In this document: positions 22,294 through 31,316 of the stretch, one piece after another
Layout: every line of letters starts with the position of its first letter
How positions within the stretch are numbered: position 1 is the first letter of the stretch
NCBI RefSeq assembly: GCF_900088535.1
Contig: NZ_LT578417.1
Coordinates: 1,550,001 to 1,614,000, forward strand
Reading direction: 5' to 3'
DNA from: Cyanobium sp. NIES-981
GTDB lineage: Bacteria > Cyanobacteriota > Cyanobacteriia > PCC-6307 > Cyanobiaceae
DNA length: 64,000 bases
The notes under the pieces: model-generated
What the model was told of the DNA's origin: nothing
The model's input: only the letters and a program-made list of their open reading frames with translations
The model's database searches: none
Translations under genes and position numbers: made by a program

Positions 22294-22776
22294 TCAGAAC
22301 AGACCCAGGGTCAGCGACTTGTCGATCGGCAGAGCAGCCCCGATCCCGAGGTAAATGGTGAACACCGTTCCGAACAGGAACACGGCCATGGCCACGGGAC
22401 GGCGGAAGGGGTTCTGGAACTTGTTGAAGCTCTCGATGAAGGGAACCAGCATCAGCCCCAGCGGGATCATGGTCTGCAGGGCGATGCCCAGGAGCTTGTT
22501 GGGCACCACCCGCAGGATCTGGAACACCGGGTAGAGGTACCACTCGGGCAGGATTTCCAGAGGCGTGGCGAAGGGATCGGCCTTGTCGCCCAGCATGGCG
22601 GGATCAAGCACGGCCAGGCCGACGATGCAGCCGATGGTGCCCAGGATCACCACCGGGAACATGTAGAGCAGGTCGTTGGGCCAGGCGGGCTCGCCGTAAT
22701 AGTTGTGGCCCATGCCCTTGGCCAGCTTGGCGCGGAGAGCGGGGTCGGTGAGGTCAGGCTTCTTGAGGATGTGCAT
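22294..22776 (-). CDS. petD: cytochrome b6-f complex subunit IV
   Basis: Integral thylakoid protein that forms the quinol-oxidation site with PetB. The 160-aa sequence has the family start ([21 protein letters not shown]), the [13 protein letters not shown] motif (Qo-site PEWY), and three membrane segments at about residues 37-57, 95-115 and 128-150. It follows petB by 85 bp on the same strand and is closed by a strong terminator. Confidence 0.98.
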   Translation of the reverse strand: MHILKKPDLTDPALRAKLAKGMGHNYYGEPAWPNDLLYMFPVVILGTIGCIVGLAVLDPAMLGDKADPFATPLEILPEWYLYPVFQILRVVPNKLLGIALQTMIPLGLMLVPFIESFNKFQNPFRRPVAMAVFLFGTVFTIYLGIGAALPIDKSLTLGLF

Positions 22777-22861
22777 GGCGTTGGCCGGGTGCCGTGATCG
22801 CTGGTCGTGGGGGGAAGCTAGGAAGGCCGCCGGAGCGGCAGTGGGAGACTGTTTCGAACAG

Positions 22862-23533
22862 TCACAAGGGGCCGGAGATGCCCTGCTTCCGGATCATCAG
22901 GAAGTGCATGAGCATGAACACCGCCAGCAGCCAGGGCATCACGAAGGTGTGGAGGCTGTAGAAGCGGGTGAGGGTGGCCTGGCCCACGGACTCACCGCCG
23001 CGCAGCAGTTCCACCATGAAATCACCCACCACCGGCACGGCAGCAGGAACGCCACTCACGATCTTCACAGCCCAGTAGCCCACCTGGTCCCAGGGGAGGG
23101 AGTAGCCGGTGACGCCGAACGACACGGTGATGACGGCCATGGTGACGCCGGTGACCCAGGTGAGCTCCCGGGGCCGCTTGAAGCCGCCGGTGAGATACAC
23201 GCGGAACACGTGCAGGATCAGCATCAGCACCATCATCGAGGCGCTCCAGCGGTGCACCGAGCGGATCAGCCAGCCGAAGCTCACGTCGGTCATCAGGTAC
23301 TGCACCGAGGCGTAGGCCTCGGCCACGGTGGGCTTGTAATAGAACGTCATCGCGAAGCCCGTCGCGAACTGGATCAGGAAGCACACCAGGGTGATCCCGC
23401 CCAGGCAATAGAAGATGTTGACGTGGGGCGGCACGTACTTGGCCGAGATGTCGTCGGCAATCGCCTGGATCTCGAGACGCTCCTCGAACCAGTCGTAGAC
23501 CGGGGACGACTTTCCAGCAGGAGTGTTCGCCAT
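22862..23533 (-). CDS. petB: cytochrome b6
   Basis: Haem-binding core of the b6-f complex. The 223-aa protein keeps the four haem b His ligands on helices B and D ([22 protein letters not shown] and [22 protein letters not shown]) and Cys43 in NIFYCLGG, which binds haem cn covalently (Cys35 in usual numbering). The N-terminus is a few residues longer than the common MANSSPVYDW form. First gene of a petBD operon; divergent from ctpA with about 50 bp between starts, an arrangement common in cyanobacteria. Confidence 0.98.
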   Translation of the reverse strand: MANTPAGKSSPVYDWFEERLEIQAIADDISAKYVPPHVNIFYCLGGITLVCFLIQFATGFAMTFYYKPTVAEAYASVQYLMTDVSFGWLIRSVHRWSASMMVLMLILHVFRVYLTGGFKRPRELTWVTGVTMAVITVSFGVTGYSLPWDQVGYWAVKIVSGVPAAVPVVGDFMVELLRGGESVGQATLTRFYSLHTFVMPWLLAVFMLMHFLMIRKQGISGPL

Positions 23534-23583
23534 GCAGCTGGGAGGTTTGGTTGCGAGAGTCTACGCACCACCTCGAAGGCACC

Positions 23584-24849
23584 GTGAGCACCGAACGCCC
23601 GTGGTTGCGGCCATCCCCGCTCCCCTGCCGGCCCCGATGGGCCAGCGCCCTCAGGGCTGCCCTGGCCCTCGGGGTGGTGCTGCTGCTGGCGGCAGCCCCG
23701 GTGCGGGCCCTCAGCGATGCGCAGCAGCTCGTGGTGGAGGCGTGGCGCCTGGTGAACCAGAGCTACGTGGATCCCCAGCGCTTCGAAGCCGTGCACTGGC
23801 GCAGGCTGCGCCAGAAGGCGCTGGAACGGCCGATCTCCAGCTCCGACGACGCCTACACGGCCATCGAGGCCATGCTCGCGCCGATCGGCGACCCCTACAC
23901 GCGGCTGCTGCGGCCGGATGACTACGCCAACCTGCGTTCCAGCACCCAGGGCAGCGTCAACGGCGTGGGCCTGCAGATCGGCCTGCGCGACGGCGACCAG
24001 CGCGTGGTGGTGATCGCCCCGCTGGACGACTCACCAGCGGCCGAGGCGGGCCTGACCAGCGGAACGGAGCTGCTGGCGGTGGACGGCGAACCCACGCCAG
24101 CCCTGGGCCTCGAGGGCACGGCCGCGGCCCTGCGGGGCAGCACCGGCAGCCAGGTGCTGGTGACGGTGGCCCGCTCCGGCCAGCCCGAGGAGGTGGTGCT
24201 GGAGCGGAGGCAGGTGAACCTGCGCCCCGTGCGCAGCCGGCGGCTGCGGCTCGAGGGCCACACCGTGGGCTACCTGCGGATCACCCAGTTCGCCGAGCCG
24301 GTGCCCGAGCAGGTGCATCAGGCCCTCACCGACCTGGTGGACCAGGGTATCGAAGGCCTGCTGCTCGATCTGCGCAACAACTCGGGGGGCCTGGTGAGCG
24401 CCGGGCTGGCGGTGGCCGACCAGCTGCTCGACCGCCAGCCGATCGTCGAGACCCAGGACCGCGATGGCCTGAGCTCGCCCGTGCAGGCGGGTGCCGGCCA
24501 GCTCTACGACGGACCGATGCTGACCCTGGTGAACGGCGGTACGGCCAGCGCCAGCGAGATCCTCGCCGGTGCCCTGCAGGACAACGGCCGCAGTGCGCTG
24601 GCGGGCAGCCGCACCTTCGGCAAGGGCCTGATCCAGAGCCTGCTGCCCCTCAGCGACAGCAGCGGATTGGCGGTGACCGTGGCCCGCTACGTGACCCCCA
24701 GCGGCCGGGATATCCAGAATCAGGGCATCGAGCCTGACCATCCCCTGCCCGCGCCCGAGCCGCTCAACCCAGGCGGCGACAACGATGCCTGGCTGCAGGA
24801 GGCGTCGGATCTGCTGCTGGAGCAGATCGGGGCCAGCGACGGGCCATGA
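23584..24849 (+). CDS. ctpA: carboxyl-terminal processing protease CtpA
   Basis: Lumenal serine protease that matures the D1 protein of photosystem II. The 421-aa product has an N-terminal signal (hydrophobic run LALGVVLLLAAAPVRALS), a PDZ domain (GVGLQIGL...VIAPLDDSPAAEAGLTSG) and the catalytic core: nucleophile Ser in NGGTASASEILAGAL and Lys in FGKGLIQSLLPL. GTG 23584 is chosen; an in-frame TTG at 23551 would nearly meet the petB start and adds unconserved residues. Its TGA overlaps the next ATG (ATGA at 24846-24849). Confidence 0.92.
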   Translation: MSTERPWLRPSPLPCRPRWASALRAALALGVVLLLAAAPVRALSDAQQLVVEAWRLVNQSYVDPQRFEAVHWRRLRQKALERPISSSDDAYTAIEAMLAPIGDPYTRLLRPDDYANLRSSTQGSVNGVGLQIGLRDGDQRVVVIAPLDDSPAAEAGLTSGTELLAVDGEPTPALGLEGTAAALRGSTGSQVLVTVARSGQPEEVVLERRQVNLRPVRSRRLRLEGHTVGYLRITQFAEPVPEQVHQALTDLVDQGIEGLLLDLRNNSGGLVSAGLAVADQLLDRQPIVETQDRDGLSSPVQAGAGQLYDGPMLTLVNGGTASASEILAGALQDNGRSALAGSRTFGKGLIQSLLPLSDSSGLAVTVARYVTPSGRDIQNQGIEPDHPLPAPEPLNPGGDNDAWLQEASDLLLEQIGASDGP

Positions 24850-26087
24850 GCAGCCGCGTCTACCACGACCCGCTGCACGGCGCGATCCGCCTGAGCCGCC
24901 AGCAGCCCGCCGAAGCCCTGGCGATCGCCCTGATCGACACGCCCCCCTTCCAGCGCCTGCGCCGGATCCGGCAGCTTGGGCCGGCCTTTCTCACCTTTCA
25001 CGGCGCCGAATTCAGCCGTTTCACCCATTCCCTGGGCGTGCTGCACCTGGCGCGGCTGGCCCTTCACGACCTGGAGACCCTGCATCCCCAGCTGGCAGAG
25101 CACCGGGGGGTGCTCTACGCCGCTGCCCTGCTGCACGATGTGGGCCATGGCCCCCTGAGCCACGCGGGGGAGGAGATGTACGGCCTGCGCCACGAGGCCT
25201 GGTCAGGTCGCCTGGTGCGCGATCATCCCGCCCTGCGCGACCTGCTCGAACGCCATGCGCAAGGCTCTGCCGATGCCGTGGCCGATCTGCTGGAACACGG
25301 CCGCTATCCCTGCGCGGCCATCAAGGCGCTGGTGAGCAGCCAGCTGGACTGCGACCGGCTCGACTACCTGCTGCGCGACAGCTACAGCACCGGCACCAGC
25401 TACGGCCGGCTCGATCTGGAGCGGATCCTGGCCGCCCTGACCCTGGCCCCCGATGGCAGCCTGGCGGTGCATCCCAGGGGGCTGATGGCGGTGGAGCACT
25501 ACCTGGTGGTGCGCAACCTGATGTACCGCAGCGTGTACAACCATCGGCTCAATGTGGTGTGCAACTGGCTGCTGCGCCGGGTGATCAGCGTGGCGCGTCA
25601 GCTGGGCCCCGGCGCGGTGTGGGCCGATCGGGTGATGGGCCGCTGGCTCTGGGAGCCCGCCCAGCTGGATCTGAGCACCTATCTGGCCAACGACGACGTC
25701 CGCACCGGCTATCACCTCGAGCGCTGGATGGAGGACGGGCCCGCGGAACTGGCCGAGCCCTGCGGCCGGCTGCTGGAGCGCAGGCTGCTGAAGGCCACCG
25801 ATGTGAGCGGCCTGACCCGGGAACGCCGTCTGGAGCTGCTGGCCGAGGCCAGGCGGCTGGCCGGCGTCGAGGGCTTCGATCCCGATGGTTGCTGTGCCCT
25901 CGAGCAACGTCAGAGCCGGGGCTACGACCCCTATGCCGGCGGACTCCGCCTCTGGGATGGGCAGCAGCTGCAGGCCCTGGAGCAACGCTCCGTGATGGTG
26001 CGCAGCCTCAGCGAGCCCACGGAGCTGGCCTGGCTGATTCATCCCGGCGAAGTGGCCCCTAGGTTGCGGCGGTTGCTGCAGGCCTGA
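24846..26087 (+). CDS. HD-superfamily phosphohydrolase (SAMHD1/dGTPase-like)
   Basis: The 413-aa protein begins with VYHDPLHGAIRLS and keeps the signatures of the YwfO/SAMHD1-like HD group: FQRLRRIRQLGP, FSRFTHSLGVLHLA with the first metal His, LLHDVGHGPLSH with the HD pair, and the Asp of LVSSQLDCDRLDYLLRDSY. This indicates a metal-dependent nucleotide phosphohydrolase, possibly a dNTPase; the substrate is inferred. The start overlaps the ctpA stop by 4 bases and its own stop overlaps the minC start (TGATG), so three functionally different genes are translationally linked. Confidence 0.87.
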   Translation: MSSRVYHDPLHGAIRLSRQQPAEALAIALIDTPPFQRLRRIRQLGPAFLTFHGAEFSRFTHSLGVLHLARLALHDLETLHPQLAEHRGVLYAAALLHDVGHGPLSHAGEEMYGLRHEAWSGRLVRDHPALRDLLERHAQGSADAVADLLEHGRYPCAAIKALVSSQLDCDRLDYLLRDSYSTGTSYGRLDLERILAALTLAPDGSLAVHPRGLMAVEHYLVVRNLMYRSVYNHRLNVVCNWLLRRVISVARQLGPGAVWADRVMGRWLWEPAQLDLSTYLANDDVRTGYHLERWMEDGPAELAEPCGRLLERRLLKATDVSGLTRERRLELLAEARRLAGVEGFDPDGCCALEQRQSRGYDPYAGGLRLWDGQQLQALEQRSVMVRSLSEPTELAWLIHPGEVAPRLRRLLQA

Positions 26088-26797
26088 TGACCGCGACGCC
26101 GCTCAGCGCCCTGTTCCTCTCCTCCGGTGCGGACGGCGCCCCTCACCAGCTCGTGCTCCCCCGACCCGGCGGCGGCCAGGGCGCCGCCGAGCTGGTGGCC
26201 GCCGCCCTGGCGAGCGCGCGCCTGCTGAACAACCTCCCGGCGGCGGGGGCCGTGGACCTGCACGCCGGCGACTGGTGGCTGCCGGTGGGGGAGCTGAGGG
26301 CCATGGCCACAGCGCTGGCGGAGGCTGGCCTCACCCTGCAGGGCCTCCTGAGCAGCAACCGGCGCTCCCTGGTGGCCGGCGCGGCGCTGGGCCTGGAGTC
26401 GCGGCTCCTGCTCGCCCCGTGCACGGGTGTGGAGGCGGGTGGGGGATCGCCGCCGACCCTGACCCTGCACCGCGGCACCCTCCGCTCCGGCGACCATCTC
26501 CAGAGCGAAGGATCGCTGCTGCTGCTGGGGGATGTGAATCCAGGCGCCCGGGTCACCGCCAGCGGCCACGTGCTGGTGTGGGGCCGGTTGCGGGGCACGG
26601 CCCATGCCGGCTGCCGGGGCGACAGCCAGGCCCTGATCGTGGCCCTGCAGCTGCAGCCCCTGCAGCTGCGGATCGCCGATGCCGTGGCCCGCGGGCCCAA
26701 GGGCACGCCACCGGCAGGACTGGCCGAGCAGGCCAGCCTGGTGGATGGGGCCATCCGGCTCGAGCCGGCGCCACCGCAGTGGCCCCTCAGCGCCTGA
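26087..26797 (+). CDS. minC: septum site-determining protein MinC
   Basis: FtsZ assembly inhibitor that positions the septum together with MinD. The 236-aa protein has a variable N-terminal domain rich in Ala/Leu and a C-terminal right-handed beta-helix of the MinC type: TLHRGTLRSGDHLQSEGSLL, LLGDVNPGARVTASGHVLVW then GRLRGTAHAG, and ALIVALQLQPLQLRIADAVAR. Start ATG 26087 overlaps the upstream TGA. Followed by minD after 124 bp. Confidence 0.93.
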   Translation: MTATPLSALFLSSGADGAPHQLVLPRPGGGQGAAELVAAALASARLLNNLPAAGAVDLHAGDWWLPVGELRAMATALAEAGLTLQGLLSSNRRSLVAGAALGLESRLLLAPCTGVEAGGGSPPTLTLHRGTLRSGDHLQSEGSLLLLGDVNPGARVTASGHVLVWGRLRGTAHAGCRGDSQALIVALQLQPLQLRIADAVARGPKGTPPAGLAEQASLVDGAIRLEPAPPQWPLSA

Positions 26798-26921
26798 TCA
26801 CGGCGGTGCAGTCCGGGGCTGGCGGGTATCCCGCTGCAGCCGCTCCCCGGAGGAGCCAAATCCCCGCCAGGGGGTGCGGCAGGGAATTTGGCCTTAGCCT
26901 GCCCCGACCTCAGCCAGTGCC

Positions 26922-27740
26922 GTGCCAGCCGCGTCCACCCGCTTCATTCTGATCTGCTCCGGCAAAGGGGGCGTGGGCAAGACCACGCTCACCGCCAATC
27001 TGGGCATCGCCCTGGCCAAGCAGGGGGCACGCACCGCGGTGCTGGATGCCGATTTCGGTCTGCGCAACCTCGACCTGCTGCTGGGGCTGGAGAACCGCAT
27101 CGTCTACACCGCCCAGGACGTGCTGGCCGAGTCCTGCCGCCTGGAGCAGGCCCTGGTGAAGCACAAGCAGGAACCGAACCTGGCCCTGCTGCCTGCCGGC
27201 AACCCCCGCATGCTCGAGTGGCTGAAGCCGGAAGACATGCAGAAGATCGCCGCGCTGGTGGGCGAGAGCTTCGACTACGTGCTGATCGACGCGCCGGCCG
27301 GCATCGAAGGCGGCTTCCGCAATGCCATGGCCGCGGCCCGCGAGGCGATCGTGGTCACCACACCCGAGGTGTCCGCCGTGCGGGACGCCGACCGGGTGAT
27401 CGGACTGCTCAACACCGAGGGGGTGAAACCGATCCAGCTGGTGCTCAACCGGGTGCGGCCGAAGATGATGGCCAACCAGGAGATGCTGGCCGTCGACGAC
27501 GTGACGGACATCCTGGCCCTTCCCTTGCTGGGGCTGGTGCTGGAGGACGAGCAGGTGATCGTGTCCACCAACCGCGGCGAACCCCTCACCCTCAGCGACA
27601 TCCAGTCCCCTGCCAGCAGGGCCTACACCAACGTGGCCCGCCGCCTGCGCGGTGAGGTGGTGCCGCTGATCGATCCCTCCAAGGAGCGCCAGGGACTGCG
27701 GGCCAAGATCGGCCGCCTGATGCAAACCAAGATCTTCTGA
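26922..27740 (+). CDS. minD: septum site-determining protein MinD
   Basis: Membrane-associated ATPase that recruits MinC and is displaced by MinE. The 272-aa protein has the deviant Walker [35 protein letters not shown], the switch region [15 protein letters not shown], and a C-terminal amphipathic membrane helix ([15 protein letters not shown]). Start is GTG at 26922, giving the short N-terminus typical of the family. Four bases separate it from minE. Confidence 0.96.
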   Translation: MPAASTRFILICSGKGGVGKTTLTANLGIALAKQGARTAVLDADFGLRNLDLLLGLENRIVYTAQDVLAESCRLEQALVKHKQEPNLALLPAGNPRMLEWLKPEDMQKIAALVGESFDYVLIDAPAGIEGGFRNAMAAAREAIVVTTPEVSAVRDADRVIGLLNTEGVKPIQLVLNRVRPKMMANQEMLAVDDVTDILALPLLGLVLEDEQVIVSTNRGEPLTLSDIQSPASRAYTNVARRLRGEVVPLIDPSKERQGLRAKIGRLMQTKIF

Positions 27741-27744
27741 GCCG

Positions 27745-28065
27745 ATGACGCTGCGCGATCTGATCAACAAGCTGCTGGGACGGGAGCCCGCCAGTGCCAC
27801 CACCGCCAAGCAGCGCCTGCAGCTGGTGCTGGCCCACGACCGCAGCGATCTCAATCCCGAGCTGCTCCAGCAGATGCGCCGGGAAATCCTCGAGGTGGTG
27901 AGCCGCTACGTGGAGATCGATCTCGAGGAGGGGGATGTGAGCCTGGAGACGGAAGATCGGGTGACCGCGCTGGTGGCCAACCTGCCGATCAAGGGCACGC
28001 GACCCCTGGTGTCGGGAACGCCCGCCGCCGGCAGTTCGGCAGCGGCCCCCGGCAAGCTCCCCTGA
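27745..28065 (+). CDS. minE: cell division topological specificity factor MinE
   Basis: Drives Min oscillation by stimulating the MinD ATPase. The 106-aa protein has the anti-MinCD region ([21 protein letters not shown]) and the topological domain with [20 protein letters not shown]; the C-terminal 20 residues are an unconserved Ala/Pro/Gly tail. Third gene of minCDE. Confidence 0.94.
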   Translation: MTLRDLINKLLGREPASATTAKQRLQLVLAHDRSDLNPELLQQMRREILEVVSRYVEIDLEEGDVSLETEDRVTALVANLPIKGTRPLVSGTPAAGSSAAAPGKLP

Positions 28066-28136
28066 GGCCCCTGCCCCCGGACCTGCCCTGTGTGGCAACC
28101 CTGTGCTGAACGCCACCCGGCGCCACGGAGTTCTGC

Positions 28137-28397
28137 ATGGCCCAGCCCGGCCCCGCCTTCCCCGGCCCCAGTCCCGCCTTCAGCCCGGGTGTCTCGGCGG
28201 CGGGCACCCCCCCGGTGGCCACCCCGGCCGAAGCCCGGGTGCTGGGTCTGGTGTGCCGAGGCCACAGCAACCGCGACATCGCCACGGCTCTGGTGGTGAG
28301 CGTGCGCACCGTGGAGAGTCACATCTCCAGCCTGCTGGCCAAGACCGGTTGCCGGAACCGCACCCAGCTGCTGATCTGGGCCCTGTCCGCCGAGTAA
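28137..28397 (+). CDS. small LuxR-type HTH protein
   Basis: An 86-aa protein made almost entirely of a GerE/LuxR DNA-binding domain (residues 29-84): TPAEARVLGLVCRGHSNRDIA, then VVSVRTVESHISSLLAKTGC, then a final helix. The first 28 residues are a Pro/Ala/Gly tail. There is no receiver or autoinducer domain, so it may be a constitutive or protein-partnered regulator. It lies 71 bp downstream of minE on the same strand and 52 bp before tRNA-Thr. The HTH call is firm; the target is unknown. Confidence 0.78.
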   Translation: MAQPGPAFPGPSPAFSPGVSAAGTPPVATPAEARVLGLVCRGHSNRDIATALVVSVRTVESHISSLLAKTGCRNRTQLLIWALSAE

Positions 28398-28449
28398 TTT
28401 GGCCATCGGGAACCCGGGGCGGCGCACCCTCCGCCAGGATCACTCCCCG

Positions 28450-28521
28450 GCCGGCTTAGCTCAGCGGTAGAGCAGCGCTTTTGTAAAGCGAAGGCCATCG
28501 GTTCAAATCCGTTAGCCGGCT
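28450..28521 (+). tRNA. tRNA-Thr (UGU)
   Basis: Acceptor GCCGGCT (28450-28456) pairs with AGCCGGC (28514-28520); discriminator T. The anticodon loop TTTGTAA gives TGT. The T-stem ATCGG/CCGTT has a U-U mismatch (28498 with 28512), and the base of the anticodon stem is a G-A pair. The cloverleaf is otherwise normal, so function is likely. Confidence 0.9.
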
Positions 28522-28565
28522 TTCTCCAGACTCCCGGGGCCCGTGGGGCCCGGCGGCTCTCAGAC

Positions 28566-29099
28566 TCAGAAAATCCCCATCAGGCCTTCCTTCACCTGAA
28601 TCTGCACCGGCTTCTCGTCGGTGTCGAGGGTCACGTCGGTCTCCACCTTGAGCGGCTCCGGCGTGGCCACCTTCACATCCCCCTCCACCTGCACCGGCAG
28701 GGTTTCTTCGGCCTTCACAGCCACCGAGCCCTGAACGGGGAGGGCTTCGGAGGCTCTCACCTGCACCGGGTTGGTCACCACCACCCTGGGCTCTCCCGTG
28801 ATCGGAATGGGGGCCCTGGGGTCAATCCCCACCTGGCCATGCACCAACACCTTCTCCTTGAGGTTGATCTTGATCGCCCCATCGAGCTGATGCACCTTGA
28901 TCGGCTGTTCCAACTCGGCCACCTGGGCCTTCACGGCCAGGGGTTCATCCAGCGGCATGGCGAGCCGGATCGGAATGGGCCGGCTCAGCACGTGGAGCAG
29001 CACCCCCCCCAGCACGGCGGAGGACACCACCAGGGCGCAGGGCCAGCGCACGGCCAGCAGCACCTTGTACCAGGGCGCATCATCGATGGCTGCAGACAT
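28566..29099 (-). CDS. small single-pass membrane protein with repeated Val-rich strands
   Basis: I do not recognise a family. The 177-aa product has one N-terminal membrane segment (about residues 18-38, ALVVSSAVLGGVLLHVL) and a periplasmic or lumenal tail of short alternating strands (KAQVAELEQPIKVHQL; EEKVLV-like and LPVQVEGDVKVAT runs), rich in Val, Lys, Glu and Pro, with a repeat-like period of about 18-20 residues. It could be a scaffold or adhesin-like stalk. It lies 147 bp downstream of the GHL10-type gene on the same strand. Confidence 0.7.
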   Translation of the reverse strand: MSAAIDDAPWYKVLLAVRWPCALVVSSAVLGGVLLHVLSRPIPIRLAMPLDEPLAVKAQVAELEQPIKVHQLDGAIKINLKEKVLVHGQVGIDPRAPIPITGEPRVVVTNPVQVRASEALPVQGSVAVKAEETLPVQVEGDVKVATPEPLKVETDVTLDTDEKPVQIQVKEGLMGIF

Positions 29100-29245
29100 G
29101 GGATCAAGAGGTCAGGACCACCGCAGGACGCATGCAGCTCACACGCCCGACGGCCTGGGGCATTCAAACGGAGGCCCGCAGGACTATCCCGCCCCGCCAG
29201 TAAGCCCACACAGGCCCAGGGGCCCGGACACGACCGCGCCGAGGA

Positions 29246-30508
29246 TCAGAGCCCGACCGCCGGTGTGGGGAGCGGGGGCGGGGGCGAAGGAGGAGCGGCG
29301 GCAGGGCCCCGCGAAGGCTGAACCTGGGGGACGCTGGGCGCGGCCGGACTCCGGCGCGGTGCCGGAGCCGCAAACCAGCGGCCCAGGGCCGCCTGGCGCT
29401 GATCCGGCGATTCGGGGCCCAGATTCCAGAGGCTCTCGAAATAGAAGAACGCCACGCCCAGACCCTGGGCCCGGTTGGCCCTCACCTTCTCCTCCAGCAG
29501 GTCGATGGCGGTCGGTCGGTTGCGTTGCCCGCTCATGATCGCGATAGCCGTGGGAATCTTCGCGCGCGCCTCCTTCACCTCCGGCCGCACCAGGTGGGGC
29601 AGATAACTCGGCAGATCAGGACGGTAGATCTGCACCAGCAACTCATCGGCGATCCCCTTGCGGACCCAGGCGAGCCAATCCTGAAGCTGGAGTTTGTAGG
29701 CGAAGTTGTAGTAATTGGGCGAGACCGAAATCACGGCATCGGGGTTGGCAGCCCGCACCTTCTTGCTGAGCCGGTCCATGAAGGCCGTGATCTTGTCAGC
29801 CCGCCACTTCACCCAGGCGCCGTCTGCTGGGTTGGCCGGGGGCGCCTTGCCCGTTTCGCGGCGGTACAGCGCCACGGTGAAGGGGTCGTAACCGAATTCC
29901 CGGGGCAGGCTCATGTGGTCGTCGAACTGGATCCCGTCGGCGCCGTAGCGGCCCACCACCTCCAGCACCAGATCGGTGATCAGCTGCTGCACCTCGGGGC
30001 GGAAAGGATTGAGCCAGGCCACTTCCCCAGCGGCGCTGATCGAGGTGAGCCCGCCATCGCGCTGGCGGGTCAGCCAGTCCGGGTGACGCCGGGCCAGGGC
30101 TGAATCCTTGGGAGCCATGAAGCCGAACTCAAACCAGGGGATCACCAGCAGCCCCTGCCTGCGCCCCTCCGCGATCAGTTCACCCAGCACGTCCTGGCCC
30201 TGCAGCCCCCGGTAGGTGAAGTGCTGCAGCTGGCGGTCCTCCACCACCTGGCTTGGGTAATAGGCGATTCCACCGTTCCACACCACCGGGTAGAGGGTGT
30301 TGAACCGCAGGGCGGCGAGATCGGCCACGGCGGCCCGCATCCGCTCGCGATCCCTGAGCACCGGCATGTCGTTGGCGGTGAGCCACACCCCGCGCAGCTC
30401 AGGCGCGGCCTGCTGGGCCAGGGCGCTGGGGCCGCCATGCCCCAGCAGGGTCACCCCCCAGGTGAGCACCGCGAACAACGCAGCCAGCAGACGAAGACGA
30501 CGACGCAA
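29246..30508 (-). CDS. secreted GHL10/UPF0748-type glycoside-hydrolase-like protein
   Basis: A 420-aa protein with a signal peptide (RRRLRLLAALFAVLTWGVTL, Ala-x-Ala near residue 31) and a TIM-barrel domain of the GHL10 family: RGVWLTANDMPVLRDRERM, FNTLYPVVWNGGIAYYPS, GLLVIPWFEFGFMAP, WLNPFRPEVQQLITDLVLEV, GIQFDDHMSLPREFGYD with the probable catalytic acidic pair, and VISVSPNYYNFAY. The C-terminus is a Pro/Ala/Ser-rich tail of about 45 residues. The substrate is unknown; envelope polysaccharide or peptidoglycan is an inference. It is the last gene of the dprA-prmC-sua5 strand run. Confidence 0.85.
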   Translation of the reverse strand: MRRRLRLLAALFAVLTWGVTLLGHGGPSALAQQAAPELRGVWLTANDMPVLRDRERMRAAVADLAALRFNTLYPVVWNGGIAYYPSQVVEDRQLQHFTYRGLQGQDVLGELIAEGRRQGLLVIPWFEFGFMAPKDSALARRHPDWLTRQRDGGLTSISAAGEVAWLNPFRPEVQQLITDLVLEVVGRYGADGIQFDDHMSLPREFGYDPFTVALYRRETGKAPPANPADGAWVKWRADKITAFMDRLSKKVRAANPDAVISVSPNYYNFAYKLQLQDWLAWVRKGIADELLVQIYRPDLPSYLPHLVRPEVKEARAKIPTAIAIMSGQRNRPTAIDLLEEKVRANRAQGLGVAFFYFESLWNLGPESPDQRQAALGRWFAAPAPRRSPAAPSVPQVQPSRGPAAAPPSPPPPLPTPAVGL

Positions 30509-30545
30509 CAGGTGTGTGACTACGAGGGGTGAAACCTAGGCCGGT

Positions 30546-30701
30546 TCAACGCCGGCCGGCCAGCAGCCAGAGCAGCACCAGCAGAGGGGGCACAGGCAGC
30601 CAGCCGGCCTGCAACACCCCCGTGAGGCCGCCGATCAGGGGGGTCGCCATCCAGTGGTAACAGGCGATGGCCACGGCCAGCACCAGGATCAGAGCCGCCA
30701 T
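30546..30701 (-). CDS. 51-aa two-helix membrane protein
   Basis: Translated from ATG 30701: two hydrophobic segments (AALILVLAVAIACYHWM and PVPPLLVLLWLLAGRR) separated by a Gly-rich turn, ending in RR before TGA. It starts 9 bp after the sua5 stop on the same strand, so it is probably co-transcribed. I recall small membrane proteins at this place in relatives but cannot name one. Alternative: a chance frame, made less likely by the clean hydrophobic pattern. Confidence 0.6.
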   Translation of the reverse strand: MAALILVLAVAIACYHWMATPLIGGLTGVLQAGWLPVPPLLVLLWLLAGRR

Positions 30702-30710
30702 GGTCGAACC

Positions 30711-31316
30711 TCAGGGAGCGATGCCTGGGGGCATCACAGCGCCCGCACGCAACACCTGCCAGGCACCCGAGGCCGACCAGGCCAGCACCGTGCTGGCCAC
30801 ACCTGCGGCCTGCGGCCAGGGCAGCGGGCCCAGCAGGGGCAGATGGGGAAAGCAGGCGGCCGCCTCTGCCGCCGTGGTGGCCGGGGGGCGGCCCGAGGGA
30901 TTGGCGCTGGTGGTGGCCAGGGGGCCACTCAGCCGGAGCAGGGCCCGGGTCTGCGCACAGGCGGGGACCCGCAGACCCAGGGTGTTGCTGCCCGGATTCA
31001 GGGCTTCCACCACGGGGCCGGAGGCGGGCAGCACCAGGGTGAGGGCGCCGGGCCAGCCCTGGCCCGCCATGGTCTGCCACTCCGGCCGCCAGGGCTCACC
31101 CAGCAGGGGAAGGAGCTGCTCGAGCTCGGCGCCCATCAGGATCAGGGGCTTCCCGGCCGGCCGGCTCTTGAGGCCCCAGATCTGGCCGGCATGCTCCGGA
31201 CAGGCGGCCAGGGCCGGCAGGGTGTCCGTGGGGAGGAGGGCAGCCTCCCCCCCGCGCAGCCGTTCCGCCAGCTGGGGCGGGGTGCAGATCTGGGGCGACA
31301 GGGGGTCAACGGTCAC
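30711..31316 (-). CDS. L-threonylcarbamoyladenylate synthase (Sua5/YrdC)
   Basis: Makes threonylcarbamoyl-AMP for the t6A37 modification of ANN-decoding tRNAs. The 201-aa protein shows the YrdC pattern: PTDTLPALAACPEHAGQIWG, IWGLKSRPAGKPLILMGAEL, WPGALTLVLPA, LGLRVPACAQTRALL, and PLATTSANPSGRPP. It is the short form, without the C-terminal Sua5 extension. Start ATG 31316 overlaps the prmC 3' end by 11 bp. Confidence 0.92.
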   Translation of the reverse strand: MTVDPLSPQICTPPQLAERLRGGEAALLPTDTLPALAACPEHAGQIWGLKSRPAGKPLILMGAELEQLLPLLGEPWRPEWQTMAGQGWPGALTLVLPASGPVVEALNPGSNTLGLRVPACAQTRALLRLSGPLATTSANPSGRPPATTAAEAAACFPHLPLLGPLPWPQAAGVASTVLAWSASGAWQVLRAGAVMPPGIAP

